9,070 nucleotides of DNA from Alistipes sp. (GTDB lineage Bacteria > Bacteroidota > Bacteroidia > Bacteroidales > Rikenellaceae). Position 1 is the first letter of the stretch. Every line of letters begins with the position of its first letter. Positions 1 through 5,787 of the stretch are shown here, in pieces. The notes below the pieces were generated by a model. It had not been told where the DNA came from. It saw nothing but the letters and a program-made list of their open reading frames with translations, and did not search any database. Made by a program: the position numbers and the translations under genes. The stretch covers positions 1-9,070 of the forward strand of contig JAFOZN010000103.1 in the NCBI GenBank assembly GCA_017391185.1. Direction: 5' to 3'.

Positions 1-135
1 GTACGCAATAGAGGCGGAGTACGTAGGCGGTTCGGAAACCAAGGATTTGGCTATACTCAGAATAAAAGATAGCGAAATACTGAAAAACAGCAGCGCAAGA
101 GAGGTCAAAATTGCAAATTCGGATTTTTTTAGCAT
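1..135 (-). CDS. N-terminal fragment of an unidentified membrane-targeted protein (runs off the left edge)
   Basis: Reading leftward from the ATG at 135-133, the frame stays open for 45 codons to position 1. The peptide starts MLKKSEFAILTSL and continues with a strongly hydrophobic stretch at about residues 8-29, rich in Leu, Phe, Ile and Ser. A more polar segment with a Glu-Pro-Pro follows. This has the form of a signal peptide or an uncleaved N-terminal membrane anchor with a positively charged start (KK). The start is supported by context: a consensus Bacteroidota promoter lies immediately upstream and would give a leader of about 20 nt. There is no Shine-Dalgarno sequence. I do not recognise the protein, and the rest lies outside the window. 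It is divergent from the glycosidase operon. Confidence is for the existence of a gene start here, not for any function. Confidence 0.68.
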   Translation of the reverse strand, partial: MLKKSEFAILTSLALLFFSISLSFILSIAKSLVSEPPTYSASIAY

Positions 136-136
136 C

Positions 137-153
137 CCGCTTTTTTCAAGCGG
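137..153 (-). promoter_or_regulatory. Leader hairpin abutting the start codon of the left-edge gene
   Basis: CCGCTT and AAGCGG form a perfect 6-bp stem (137-142 with 148-153) around a 5-nt loop. On the minus-strand transcript it occupies most of the roughly 20-nt leader and ends one base before the ATG at 135. No T-run follows on either strand, so it is not a typical terminator. It could affect ribosome access or mRNA stability; that role is inferred. Confidence 0.45.
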
Positions 154-162
154 AAAGTGGTG

Positions 163-194
163 CAAAGATAAAACCTTTTTCTTAAACCACCAAA
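163..194 (-). promoter_or_regulatory. Bacteroidota promoter, proximal, for the left-edge gene
   Basis: On the minus strand a -33 TTTG (plus-strand 191-194) is separated by 20 bp from a -7 TATCTTTG (plus-strand 163-170). This matches the Bacteroidota primary sigma-factor consensus TTTG-N19-21-TAnnTTTG exactly. The stretch upstream of the -33 element (about 195-225) is A/T-tract rich on both strands and may act as an UP-like element. Transcription would start near 156-158, about 20 nt before the ATG at 135. Confidence 0.72.
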
Positions 195-267
195 TCTTTT
201 TAGAACTTTTTGCAATTTTTTTTCGTTTCCCGCAGCAGCGCTGCCCGTGTTTCCCGTTTTGCGAGTG

Positions 268-299
268 CAAATATCTGACTTATTTTCCCATTTTCCAAA
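268..299 (-). promoter_or_regulatory. Second, distal minus-strand promoter-like element
   Basis: A minus-strand TTTG (plus-strand 296-299) lies 20 bp from GATATTTG (plus-strand 268-275), which misses the TAnnTTTG consensus only at its first base. It has the same geometry as the element at 163-194 and lies 105 bp further from the gene. As in the proximal copy, CAC follows directly. Tandem promoters of this form are familiar upstream of strongly expressed Bacteroidales transcription units. Activity is inferred. Confidence 0.5.
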
Positions 300-390
300 T
301 CTTTTAACAACTATTTTTTATACCAAAATCACCATAAAACACCCAACCATCTGATTACCCATTATTTACATTATTAAAGAATTTTAATTA

Positions 391-409
391 TTAACATTCG
401 CTTAACATT
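391..409. repeat. Direct repeat TTAACATT with an 11-bp period
   Basis: TTAACATT occurs at 391-398 and again at 402-409, separated by CGC. The 11-bp period is about one helical turn, as expected for two protein subunits binding the same DNA face. It lies about 95 bp upstream of the operon's -33 element. Chance is a real alternative because the region is AT-rich. Confidence 0.3.
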
Positions 410-439
410 GAAATTTCCAATCACTCAGAATATACAAAC

Positions 440-455
440 ATATACTATAGTATAT
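440..455. promoter_or_regulatory. Perfect 16-bp palindrome, candidate operator
   Basis: ATATACTATAGTATAT reads identically on both strands with no spacer or mismatch. Its centre is about 57 bp upstream of the putative -33 element of the operon. That placement suits a dimeric regulator, but no regulator gene is visible in the window. The low complexity of the surrounding sequence lowers confidence. Confidence 0.35.
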
Positions 456-501
456 ATAAATATAGGTATATGAAAAGTAGCGATATCGACAAAATTATAA
501 C

Positions 502-530
502 TTTGGAGTAAATATATTTTATTATCTTTG
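502..530 (+). promoter_or_regulatory. Bacteroidota-type promoter for the glycosidase operon
   Basis: TATCTTTG at 523-530 fits the -7 consensus TAnnTTTG. TTTG at 502-505 can serve as the -33 element, with a 17-bp spacer that is shorter than the usual 19-21. Transcription would start near 536-538, giving a leader of about 20 nt before the ATG at 557. TAACTTTG at 498-505 also fits TAnnTTTG, so the -33 element overlaps a second possible -7 box, though no TTTG lies at the right distance upstream of that one. Confidence 0.6.
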
Positions 531-547
531 TCTAAGGATTATACAAC

Positions 548-552
548 AGGAG
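548..552 (+). promoter_or_regulatory. Shine-Dalgarno-like AGGAG before the first operon gene
   Basis: AGGAG lies 4 nt before the ATG at 557 and supports that start. It stands out because Bacteroidota genes, including most others in this window, usually have weak or no Shine-Dalgarno sequences. The short spacing makes its importance uncertain. Confidence 0.4.
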
Positions 553-556
553 CCCG

Positions 557-2887
557 ATGAAGAAAATTGCTTATATAATTTTGACAATACTGCTTTATAG
601 TATTAATGTTTCTGCAAAGCAAAGATTATCAACTCTGGATTTAAGTAGCTCTTTGCAGAGACATAACACCCCCACAATTGACAAATCCACAACCATTCAG
701 GATGCCATTATTGCAGCCGAGAGCTTAAACAGCAATGACTGGCAAAAAATTAGCCAAAAATTGGAGTGTTTACCCAAGATCAATCACCTTGAGATGAGAC
801 AAAGCAACAAAGATTGGCTCATCGATGCAAGTGATTATAAAGCAGAAGTCTATGCTGGAATAGATGGAAAAACGATAATTATCTCCAACGGCCTTACAGC
901 ACGAGTTTTCCGCCTCACGCCCAATCTGGCAACAATAGATATCATCAATCAGATGGATGGTAATGGGATGTTGCGAGCAGTAAGTGGCGAGGGAGAACTC
1001 GTCATAAACGGCACAACTTGGCACTTGGGAGGACTGGATGGACAGCCAGAGAGAGGTTACTTGAAAGAGGAGTGGATCGACAACATGGTGGCTAAGAATA
1101 AATCCTTCATATTAAAGGATTTTGAGATTAGCGACTCCATCGAAACTCTACAATGGGCCCGCAAAAGATGGGCTCTCAACAAAGAAAACCCTACGGGTAA
1201 ATCACTTATCTTCACGCTTCAAGGTGTAGATGAGGTAAAAGAGCTAACCGTAAAACTCCACTATGACATTTACGACCATATACCTGTGATTCGTAAATGG
1301 ATGGAGATCTTCAACAACGGCGATAAGCCCCAAAACCTCGACTCATTCAAGCTTGAAAAATTATTTTTCACCGAGCCCGAATCGCCCGTTGATGGTGATC
1401 CCAATACATTTCTGTTACCCAACATTCACATCGAGAGTGACTACCACGCTAAAAGTGCTTTTACCGAGCGCGACACCGATTGCATAGAGCATTGGGTTGA
1501 AGATAAGGAGTACACATCACAGACCAACTATCCTCTGCAAACTCGATGTACGATGGAGGCAACTTATGAGATCGGGCCTGATTACAGTATAACCAAAGAG
1601 CGACCTTTCACCTCATATAAGGTATATGAGATGCCAATGGACTCATACGACCGTGAGCGAAAAGGCCTATTCAAACGCCACTTCTATAAGACCATCGCCC
1701 CTTGGACTACTGAAAACCCTATATTTATGCACCTCGTATCCACCGACCCTGAGGTTGTAAAACGGGCCGTAGATCAGTGTCAAGAGTGTGGTTACGAAAT
1801 GATTATCCTAAGCTTCGGATCTGGCTTGAATATAGAAGATATATCTGAGGAGAATATCGCAAGATTCAAAGCTTTGGTTGATTACGCCCACTCAAAGGGG
1901 ATAGAGATGGGATGTTACTCTCTGCTTGCGAGTCGCTGGATAAGTGACGAAGTGGATTGCATCAATCCCGAAACAGGCAAACGTGGGGGTATGCGATATG
2001 GTAGTGCGCCATGTTTGTGCAGTGATTGGGGAGAAGAATATCTCAATAAGATAAAGACTTTTATCGAGCGTACAGGAATGTCATGCTTTGAGCACGATGG
2101 ATCATACGCTGGCGATGTATGCGCCTCAACTACCCACACTCACCACAAGGGGCTAAACGACTCACATTGGAATCAATTCCAGCGAATTACGGAGCTATAT
2201 AATTGGATGTGTGCAAATGGAGTATATATCAATGTACCTGATTTCTATCTACTTAACGGATCGACAAAGGTAGCTATAGGATATCGTGAGGTCAATTGGT
2301 CCCTACCACGTGAGCGACAAATTATTCACACACGACAGCTCAACTACAAATGTACTTGGGAGAGAGTTCCATCGTCACTATGGAGTTTCGTACCTCTCAC
2401 TCAATATCATGGAGGTGGTGCTGCAGCAACGCTTGAGCCTTTGAAGGATCATCTCTATGAGTATAAAACCCTGATGTTCCAAAACTATGGAGCAGGAGTA
2501 CAAGCTTGCTACCGTGGGCCTCGCCTATATGACACTGAGGAGACAAAACAGGTCGTACAAGAGATTATAGGATGGTACAAGAAATATCGCGAGATACTAA
2601 ATAGCGACATAATTCACCTGCGCCAACCAGACGCCCGCGACTGGGATGGCATTATGCACGTAAACCCACAACTTGAGCAGAAAGGATTAGCTCTGTTCTT
2701 CAATCCAACCGATGAAGAGATTACACGCACAATTAAATTACCTCTTTATTATACAGGTTTGGATAAAAAAGCGTATATTTGCGAACATGGAAATAGGTCG
2801 AAAGTTTACAAACTAAATAGAGACTACACTGTTGATTTAAAGATCAACATACCTGCAAACGGATATACTTGGTATGTAATAGAATAA
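557..2887 (+). CDS. Exported GH36/clan GH-D-like glycoside hydrolase (alpha-galactosidase-like)
   Basis: A 776-residue protein with a type I signal peptide (residues 1-20, cleavage predicted after VSA), so it is periplasmic or beyond. The order of regions suggests an N-terminal beta-sandwich (about 85-340), a catalytic TIM barrel (about 365-660) and a small C-terminal beta domain (about 690-776). This is the usual layout of alpha-galactosidase-like enzymes of clan GH-D (GH27/GH36) and relatives. Candidate catalytic residues are D514 in the CFEHDGSYAGD segment and E578 in GYREVNW; both assignments are inferred. A His cluster (H527, H529, H530) follows D514. The protein has 15 cysteines, many for an exported enzyme, including CxxC (408/411) and CxC (486/488). 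It is the first gene of the operon, with promoter and AGGAG just upstream. The substrate is not determinable; an alpha-linked galactose or related sugar is plausible. The fold class is fairly secure, the exact family is not. Confidence 0.65.
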   Translation: MKKIAYIILTILLYSINVSAKQRLSTLDLSSSLQRHNTPTIDKSTTIQDAIIAAESLNSNDWQKISQKLECLPKINHLEMRQSNKDWLIDASDYKAEVYAGIDGKTIIISNGLTARVFRLTPNLATIDIINQMDGNGMLRAVSGEGELVINGTTWHLGGLDGQPERGYLKEEWIDNMVAKNKSFILKDFEISDSIETLQWARKRWALNKENPTGKSLIFTLQGVDEVKELTVKLHYDIYDHIPVIRKWMEIFNNGDKPQNLDSFKLEKLFFTEPESPVDGDPNTFLLPNIHIESDYHAKSAFTERDTDCIEHWVEDKEYTSQTNYPLQTRCTMEATYEIGPDYSITKERPFTSYKVYEMPMDSYDRERKGLFKRHFYKTIAPWTTENPIFMHLVSTDPEVVKRAVDQCQECGYEMIILSFGSGLNIEDISEENIARFKALVDYAHSKGIEMGCYSLLASRWISDEVDCINPETGKRGGMRYGSAPCLCSDWGEEYLNKIKTFIERTGMSCFEHDGSYAGDVCASTTHTHHKGLNDSHWNQFQRITELYNWMCANGVYINVPDFYLLNGSTKVAIGYREVNWSLPRERQIIHTRQLNYKCTWERVPSSLWSFVPLTQYHGGGAAATLEPLKDHLYEYKTLMFQNYGAGVQACYRGPRLYDTEETKQVVQEIIGWYKKYREILNSDIIHLRQPDARDWDGIMHVNPQLEQKGLALFFNPTDEEITRTIKLPLYYTGLDKKAYICEHGNRSKVYKLNRDYTVDLKINIPANGYTWYVIE

Positions 2888-2908
2888 TAAGCGAATAGTA
2901 AAAAGAAT

Positions 2909-4204
2909 ATGATAAACAACAATAACACCTCACACCCCGAATGGAGCTATTCGGCGGTACTATACGAAATGAATGTAAGACAGCTCACCGCAGAGGGAAC
3001 ACTTCGAGCTGCAGAGAAGAAGTTAGAAGGATTGCGAGATTTAGGTATTGATGCCATATGGCTTATGCCGATCTACCCTATCGGCATAGAAGGCCGTAAG
3101 GGTGAATTGGGCTCATACTACTCAATAAAGGATTACTGTGCTGTGAATCCAGAGTTTGGCGAGATGGCCGACTTGGATTCATTTGTAGATAAAGCGCACT
3201 CGCTCGGCATGAAGGTAATACTTGATTGGGTGGCTAACCATACGGCTCGTGATGCCAAATGGCTAAAGACAAAACCTGCCGATTGGTATGAGCGTGAAGC
3301 CGATGGTACGGCAAAGGTGCCTTGGGATTGGACCGATACAGCGAAACTCAACTACGCCAACCGAGATGTGTGGCGAGGAGAGATCGAGTCGATGAGATTC
3401 TGGATAGAAAAGCACAATATAGATGGATTCCGTTGTGATATGGCCATGCTTGTGCCGATTGAATTTTGGCAAGAGGCGCACAAAGTATTACACGCCATAA
3501 AGCCCGATGTTTTTATGTTAGCCGAGGCTGAGGAATTAAATCTATTCGACCATGCATTTGATATGGGATACGCTTGGGAGATACACCACATGATGTGCGA
3601 CATAGCCAAAGGCGAGCGCAGAGTTTGGGATCTACGCAATACGTTGTATGCCGACAGAGAGCGTTATCCCCGCTCGGCGATGCGTATGATGTTCACCTCT
3701 AACCATGACGAGAATTCATGGAGTGGTAGCGAACAGAGCAGATTTGGCCAAGCATTGGAGGTGATGACTGCCTTGACATTCCTTTGGGAGGCATCAATGC
3801 CCCTTCTATACACAGGTCAAGAGATGGGCTATGACCATAGTTTCCTCTTCTTCGACAAGGATGCCATACCTGAAGAGTACCAAAAGAGGGAGTATAGCGA
3901 GATGTATCGCAAGCTAATCGCTCTGAAACACTCTCAATCGGCATTGCAGGCAGGCGAGCGTGGCGGACGAATCATAGAGATAGAAAACAATGCCAAAGAT
4001 TGTCTGATGACATTTGTAAGAGAGACAGATGATAGCCGAGTGGTGGCGATACTCAATCTCTCACCATATACAATTCATGCAAATTACAACAATGGTATAT
4101 ACGCAGGTACATACACTGATGCAATGACTGGCGAGGAGGTACTCCTACCCGTACATTTGGAACAAGATATCAAACCTTGGGGATATACAATATTATATAA
4201 GTAA
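2909..4204 (+). CDS. Cytoplasmic GH13 alpha-amylase-family glycosidase
   Basis: A 431-residue (beta/alpha)8-barrel enzyme expected to cleave or transfer alpha-glucosidic bonds with retention of configuration. The four GH13 signatures are present in order: region I DWVANHT (106-112), region II GFRCDMAML (173-181) with nucleophile D177, region III MLAEAEE with probable acid/base E206, and region IV FTSNHDENSW (262-271) with transition-state stabiliser D267. A short C-terminal beta domain spans about 345-431. All catalytic residues are intact. There is no signal peptide (it begins MINNNNTSHPEW), so it should act in the cytoplasm on imported malto-oligosaccharides or similar products, unlike its exported neighbours. 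It starts 21 bp after the preceding gene and has no strong Shine-Dalgarno sequence. Hydrolase and transferase activities cannot be told apart from sequence. It is short for a GH13 enzyme and appears to lack extra binding domains. Confidence 0.88.
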   Translation: MINNNNTSHPEWSYSAVLYEMNVRQLTAEGTLRAAEKKLEGLRDLGIDAIWLMPIYPIGIEGRKGELGSYYSIKDYCAVNPEFGEMADLDSFVDKAHSLGMKVILDWVANHTARDAKWLKTKPADWYEREADGTAKVPWDWTDTAKLNYANRDVWRGEIESMRFWIEKHNIDGFRCDMAMLVPIEFWQEAHKVLHAIKPDVFMLAEAEELNLFDHAFDMGYAWEIHHMMCDIAKGERRVWDLRNTLYADRERYPRSAMRMMFTSNHDENSWSGSEQSRFGQALEVMTALTFLWEASMPLLYTGQEMGYDHSFLFFDKDAIPEEYQKREYSEMYRKLIALKHSQSALQAGERGGRIIEIENNAKDCLMTFVRETDDSRVVAILNLSPYTIHANYNNGIYAGTYTDAMTGEEVLLPVHLEQDIKPWGYTILYK

Positions 4205-4219
4205 TACGTTAAAAAGCGT

Positions 4220-5146
4220 ATGAGAAGATTTATAATCATAACGCTACTGCTCATTTGCTCGCTTGGTGCAGTTGCCAAAGAGTATAGCATAAAGGAGATT
4301 CCCCACGTACAGGTAGAGAATCGCTACCGCTTCACGTCCAATCCAGACGGGATTCTGAGTGATGATGCCGTACAAAAAATCGACCAACTATGCTACGATC
4401 TGCGTCACAAAGCCATAGCTCAGGTGGCAGTAGTAGCGGTAAAGGAGATTGAGGGTGATGACGTTTTCGACTTCGCATACGAGCTCTTCTCCGAGTGGGG
4501 CGTGGGCAACAAGAGCGACAATGGAATAGGAATTCTCCTGGTCGAGGAGCTACGAGAGATACGTTTTGTAACGGGTTATGGCGTAGAGGGAGTGCTCACA
4601 GATGCGCTCTGCAAGCGAATACAGACCAAATACATGCTGCCCCACTTCCGCAAGGGTGATTACAGCGCAGGTATGGTGGCTGGCATGGAGGCGATATGCT
4701 CCCTACTCAACGGAAGCGAGCTTGATATGGGTGGAAATGATGATTATCAGGAGGATGAGACGGCCGAGATTACGGCAATACTGATATTCATGTTGCTCAT
4801 CTGTATAGGTGTGCCAACACTGCTCGTATTCATTGATCGCCAATCACGCAAATGCCCTAACTGCAAACAAATCGCGCTAAAGAAAGAATCAGCCCGAATT
4901 ATACATCGTGCAATGGGCATCAGAACCTACGAAGACACCTACGTATGCTCAAAATGCGGAGCTATCGTAAAACGCAAACGCAACGACTATGACTCCACCC
5001 ACACCAACCACCGAGGCGGTGGCCCAATAATCATGGGTGGCGGATTTGGCCGAGGTATGGGCGGTGGTTCATTCGGAAGTGGAAGTTTTGGTGGCGGATT
5101 TGGTGGCGGCAGCTTCGGCGGAGGCGGAGCTGGATCACGCTGGTAA
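4220..5146 (+). CDS. TPM-domain membrane protein with zinc-ribbon-like segment and Gly-rich tail (YgcG-like)
   Basis: A 308-residue protein with an N-terminal signal peptide (about 1-19, ending GAVAK), then a TPM domain (about 32-167; PF04536, the TLP18.3/Psb32/MOLO-1 fold) with the characteristic GIGILLVEE and VTGYGVEGVLTD segments. One transmembrane helix (about 183-205) follows. After it come two CxxC pairs, C212/C215 and C243/C246, resembling a zinc ribbon, and a Gly/Phe/Ser-rich tail (about 266-305) ending SRW. The TPM domain should face the periplasm and the tail the cytoplasm. Bacterial relatives are called YgcG and often sit beside LemA, as here (gene at 5181). Their molecular role is unclear; some TPM proteins have reported acid phosphatase activity. 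It starts 15 bp after the GH13 gene, implying co-transcription with glycosidases. Confidence 0.87.
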   Translation: MRRFIIITLLLICSLGAVAKEYSIKEIPHVQVENRYRFTSNPDGILSDDAVQKIDQLCYDLRHKAIAQVAVVAVKEIEGDDVFDFAYELFSEWGVGNKSDNGIGILLVEELREIRFVTGYGVEGVLTDALCKRIQTKYMLPHFRKGDYSAGMVAGMEAICSLLNGSELDMGGNDDYQEDETAEITAILIFMLLICIGVPTLLVFIDRQSRKCPNCKQIALKKESARIIHRAMGIRTYEDTYVCSKCGAIVKRKRNDYDSTHTNHRGGGPIIMGGGFGRGMGGGSFGSGSFGGGFGGGSFGGGGAGSRW

Positions 5147-5180
5147 GAGATTAAAAGAATAAAACAAAAGAGATAAGATT

Positions 5181-5756
5181 ATGAAAAAGATGATTTTGGT
5201 GGCTATCGTAGCCATATTTTCACTCACATCATGCTCTACATACAACGGCATGGTAGAGAAAGAGGAGGCAGTAAGAAGTGCATGGGCAAATGTTGAGACT
5301 CAGTATCAACGCCGCGCAGATTTGATTCCCAACTTGGTATCAACCGTAAAGGGTTATGCCAAGCACGAGGAGTCAACCCTACAGGCTGTGGTGGATGCTC
5401 GCTCTAAGGCGACATCTATCAATATCACAGCCGAGGAGCTCAACGAAGAGACTTTGGCTTCATACCAGAAGGCTCAGGCTGGGGTAACATCGGCTTTGGG
5501 CAGACTCATTGCCGTATCAGAGAACTATCCAGACCTAAAGGCTAATCAAAATTTCTTAGAGTTGCAAGCTCAGTTAGAGGGCACGGAGAATCGCATCACC
5601 GTAGCACGCAAGCAGTTTAACGACACGACACAGGACTACAACGTATCGGTACGCAAATTCCCTGCAAACCTTGTTGCTATGATCTTCGGGTTTGATCAAA
5701 AGCCATACTTCGAGGCAGACGAGACGGCTGCTACAGCTCCTAAAGTTGAGTTTTAG
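5181..5756 (+). CDS. lemA: LemA family lipoprotein
   Basis: A 191-residue LemA protein. The N-terminus is a lipoprotein signal with lipobox LTSC (residues 15-18), so C18 should be lipidated and the protein membrane-anchored outside the cytoplasm. Family features include the alpha-helical AVRSAWANVETQYQRR segment followed by DLIPNLVSTVKGYA (about 30-60), and the ENRITVARKQFND segment near residue 140, before a short tail. The length is normal for the family and no lesion is seen. LemA proteins form a helical bundle of unknown biochemical function and are commonly paired with TPM-domain proteins, matching the gene 34 bp upstream. Together they may form an envelope complex; that is inference from recurrent pairing. 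The gene lies inside a run of glycosidase genes with no visible promoter of its own. Confidence 0.93.
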   Translation: MKKMILVAIVAIFSLTSCSTYNGMVEKEEAVRSAWANVETQYQRRADLIPNLVSTVKGYAKHEESTLQAVVDARSKATSINITAEELNEETLASYQKAQAGVTSALGRLIAVSENYPDLKANQNFLELQAQLEGTENRITVARKQFNDTTQDYNVSVRKFPANLVAMIFGFDQKPYFEADETAATAPKVEF

Positions 5757-5787
5757 AGAATAGTGTTTAAGGAACAACCACGCGCCA

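Larger units (their letters stand above)
300..500. other. AT-rich intergenic region between divergent promoters
   Basis: The whole non-coding gap runs from 136 to 556. Its central part is very AT-rich and carries no convincing reading frame or RNA gene. Besides the promoters, I see only the direct repeat at 391-409, a short inverted repeat (ATTAAA at 373-378 with TTTAAT at 383-388, weak in such AT-rich sequence) and the palindrome at 440-455. It is probably the control region for the operon that follows. Confidence 0.6.

Noticed and set aside
1..72. Plus-strand frame 1 reads as an Arg/Gly-rich tail ending at a TAG at 70-72, like the C-terminus of an RNA-binding protein.
   Set aside because: It is the exact codon-register complement of the minus-strand frame preferred here, and only 23 residues with no domain can be seen.
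137..153. Intrinsic terminator for a gene entering from the left.
   Set aside because: The stem is only 6 bp and no T-run follows on either strand. Its position in the leader of the minus-strand gene is a better explanation.
163..299. rRNA or tRNA operon promoter region, because the tandem elements resemble strong stable-RNA promoters.
   Set aside because: No rRNA or tRNA sequence follows in the 160 bases to the left; a plausible protein start does. Strong promoters of this form also serve protein genes.
2..307. Open plus-strand frame whose start loosely resembles the catalytic-Asp segment of an HtrA-type serine protease (GGSETKDLAILRI).
   Set aside because: The resemblance stops near position 120 and the frame then runs through the minus-strand promoters and A/T tracts. 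Its only early start would be a TTG at 47. The minus-strand gene start at 135 explains the same DNA with promoter, ATG and hydrophobic N-terminus. A translated search of 1-135 on both strands would settle it.
770..1024. Minus-strand frame within the GH-D-like gene, and similar antisense frames across the operon (for example 3263-3639, 6058-6360, 7118-7342, 7766-8026).
   Set aside because: All are antisense to genes with clear family signatures, lack promoters of the local type and show no recognisable motif.
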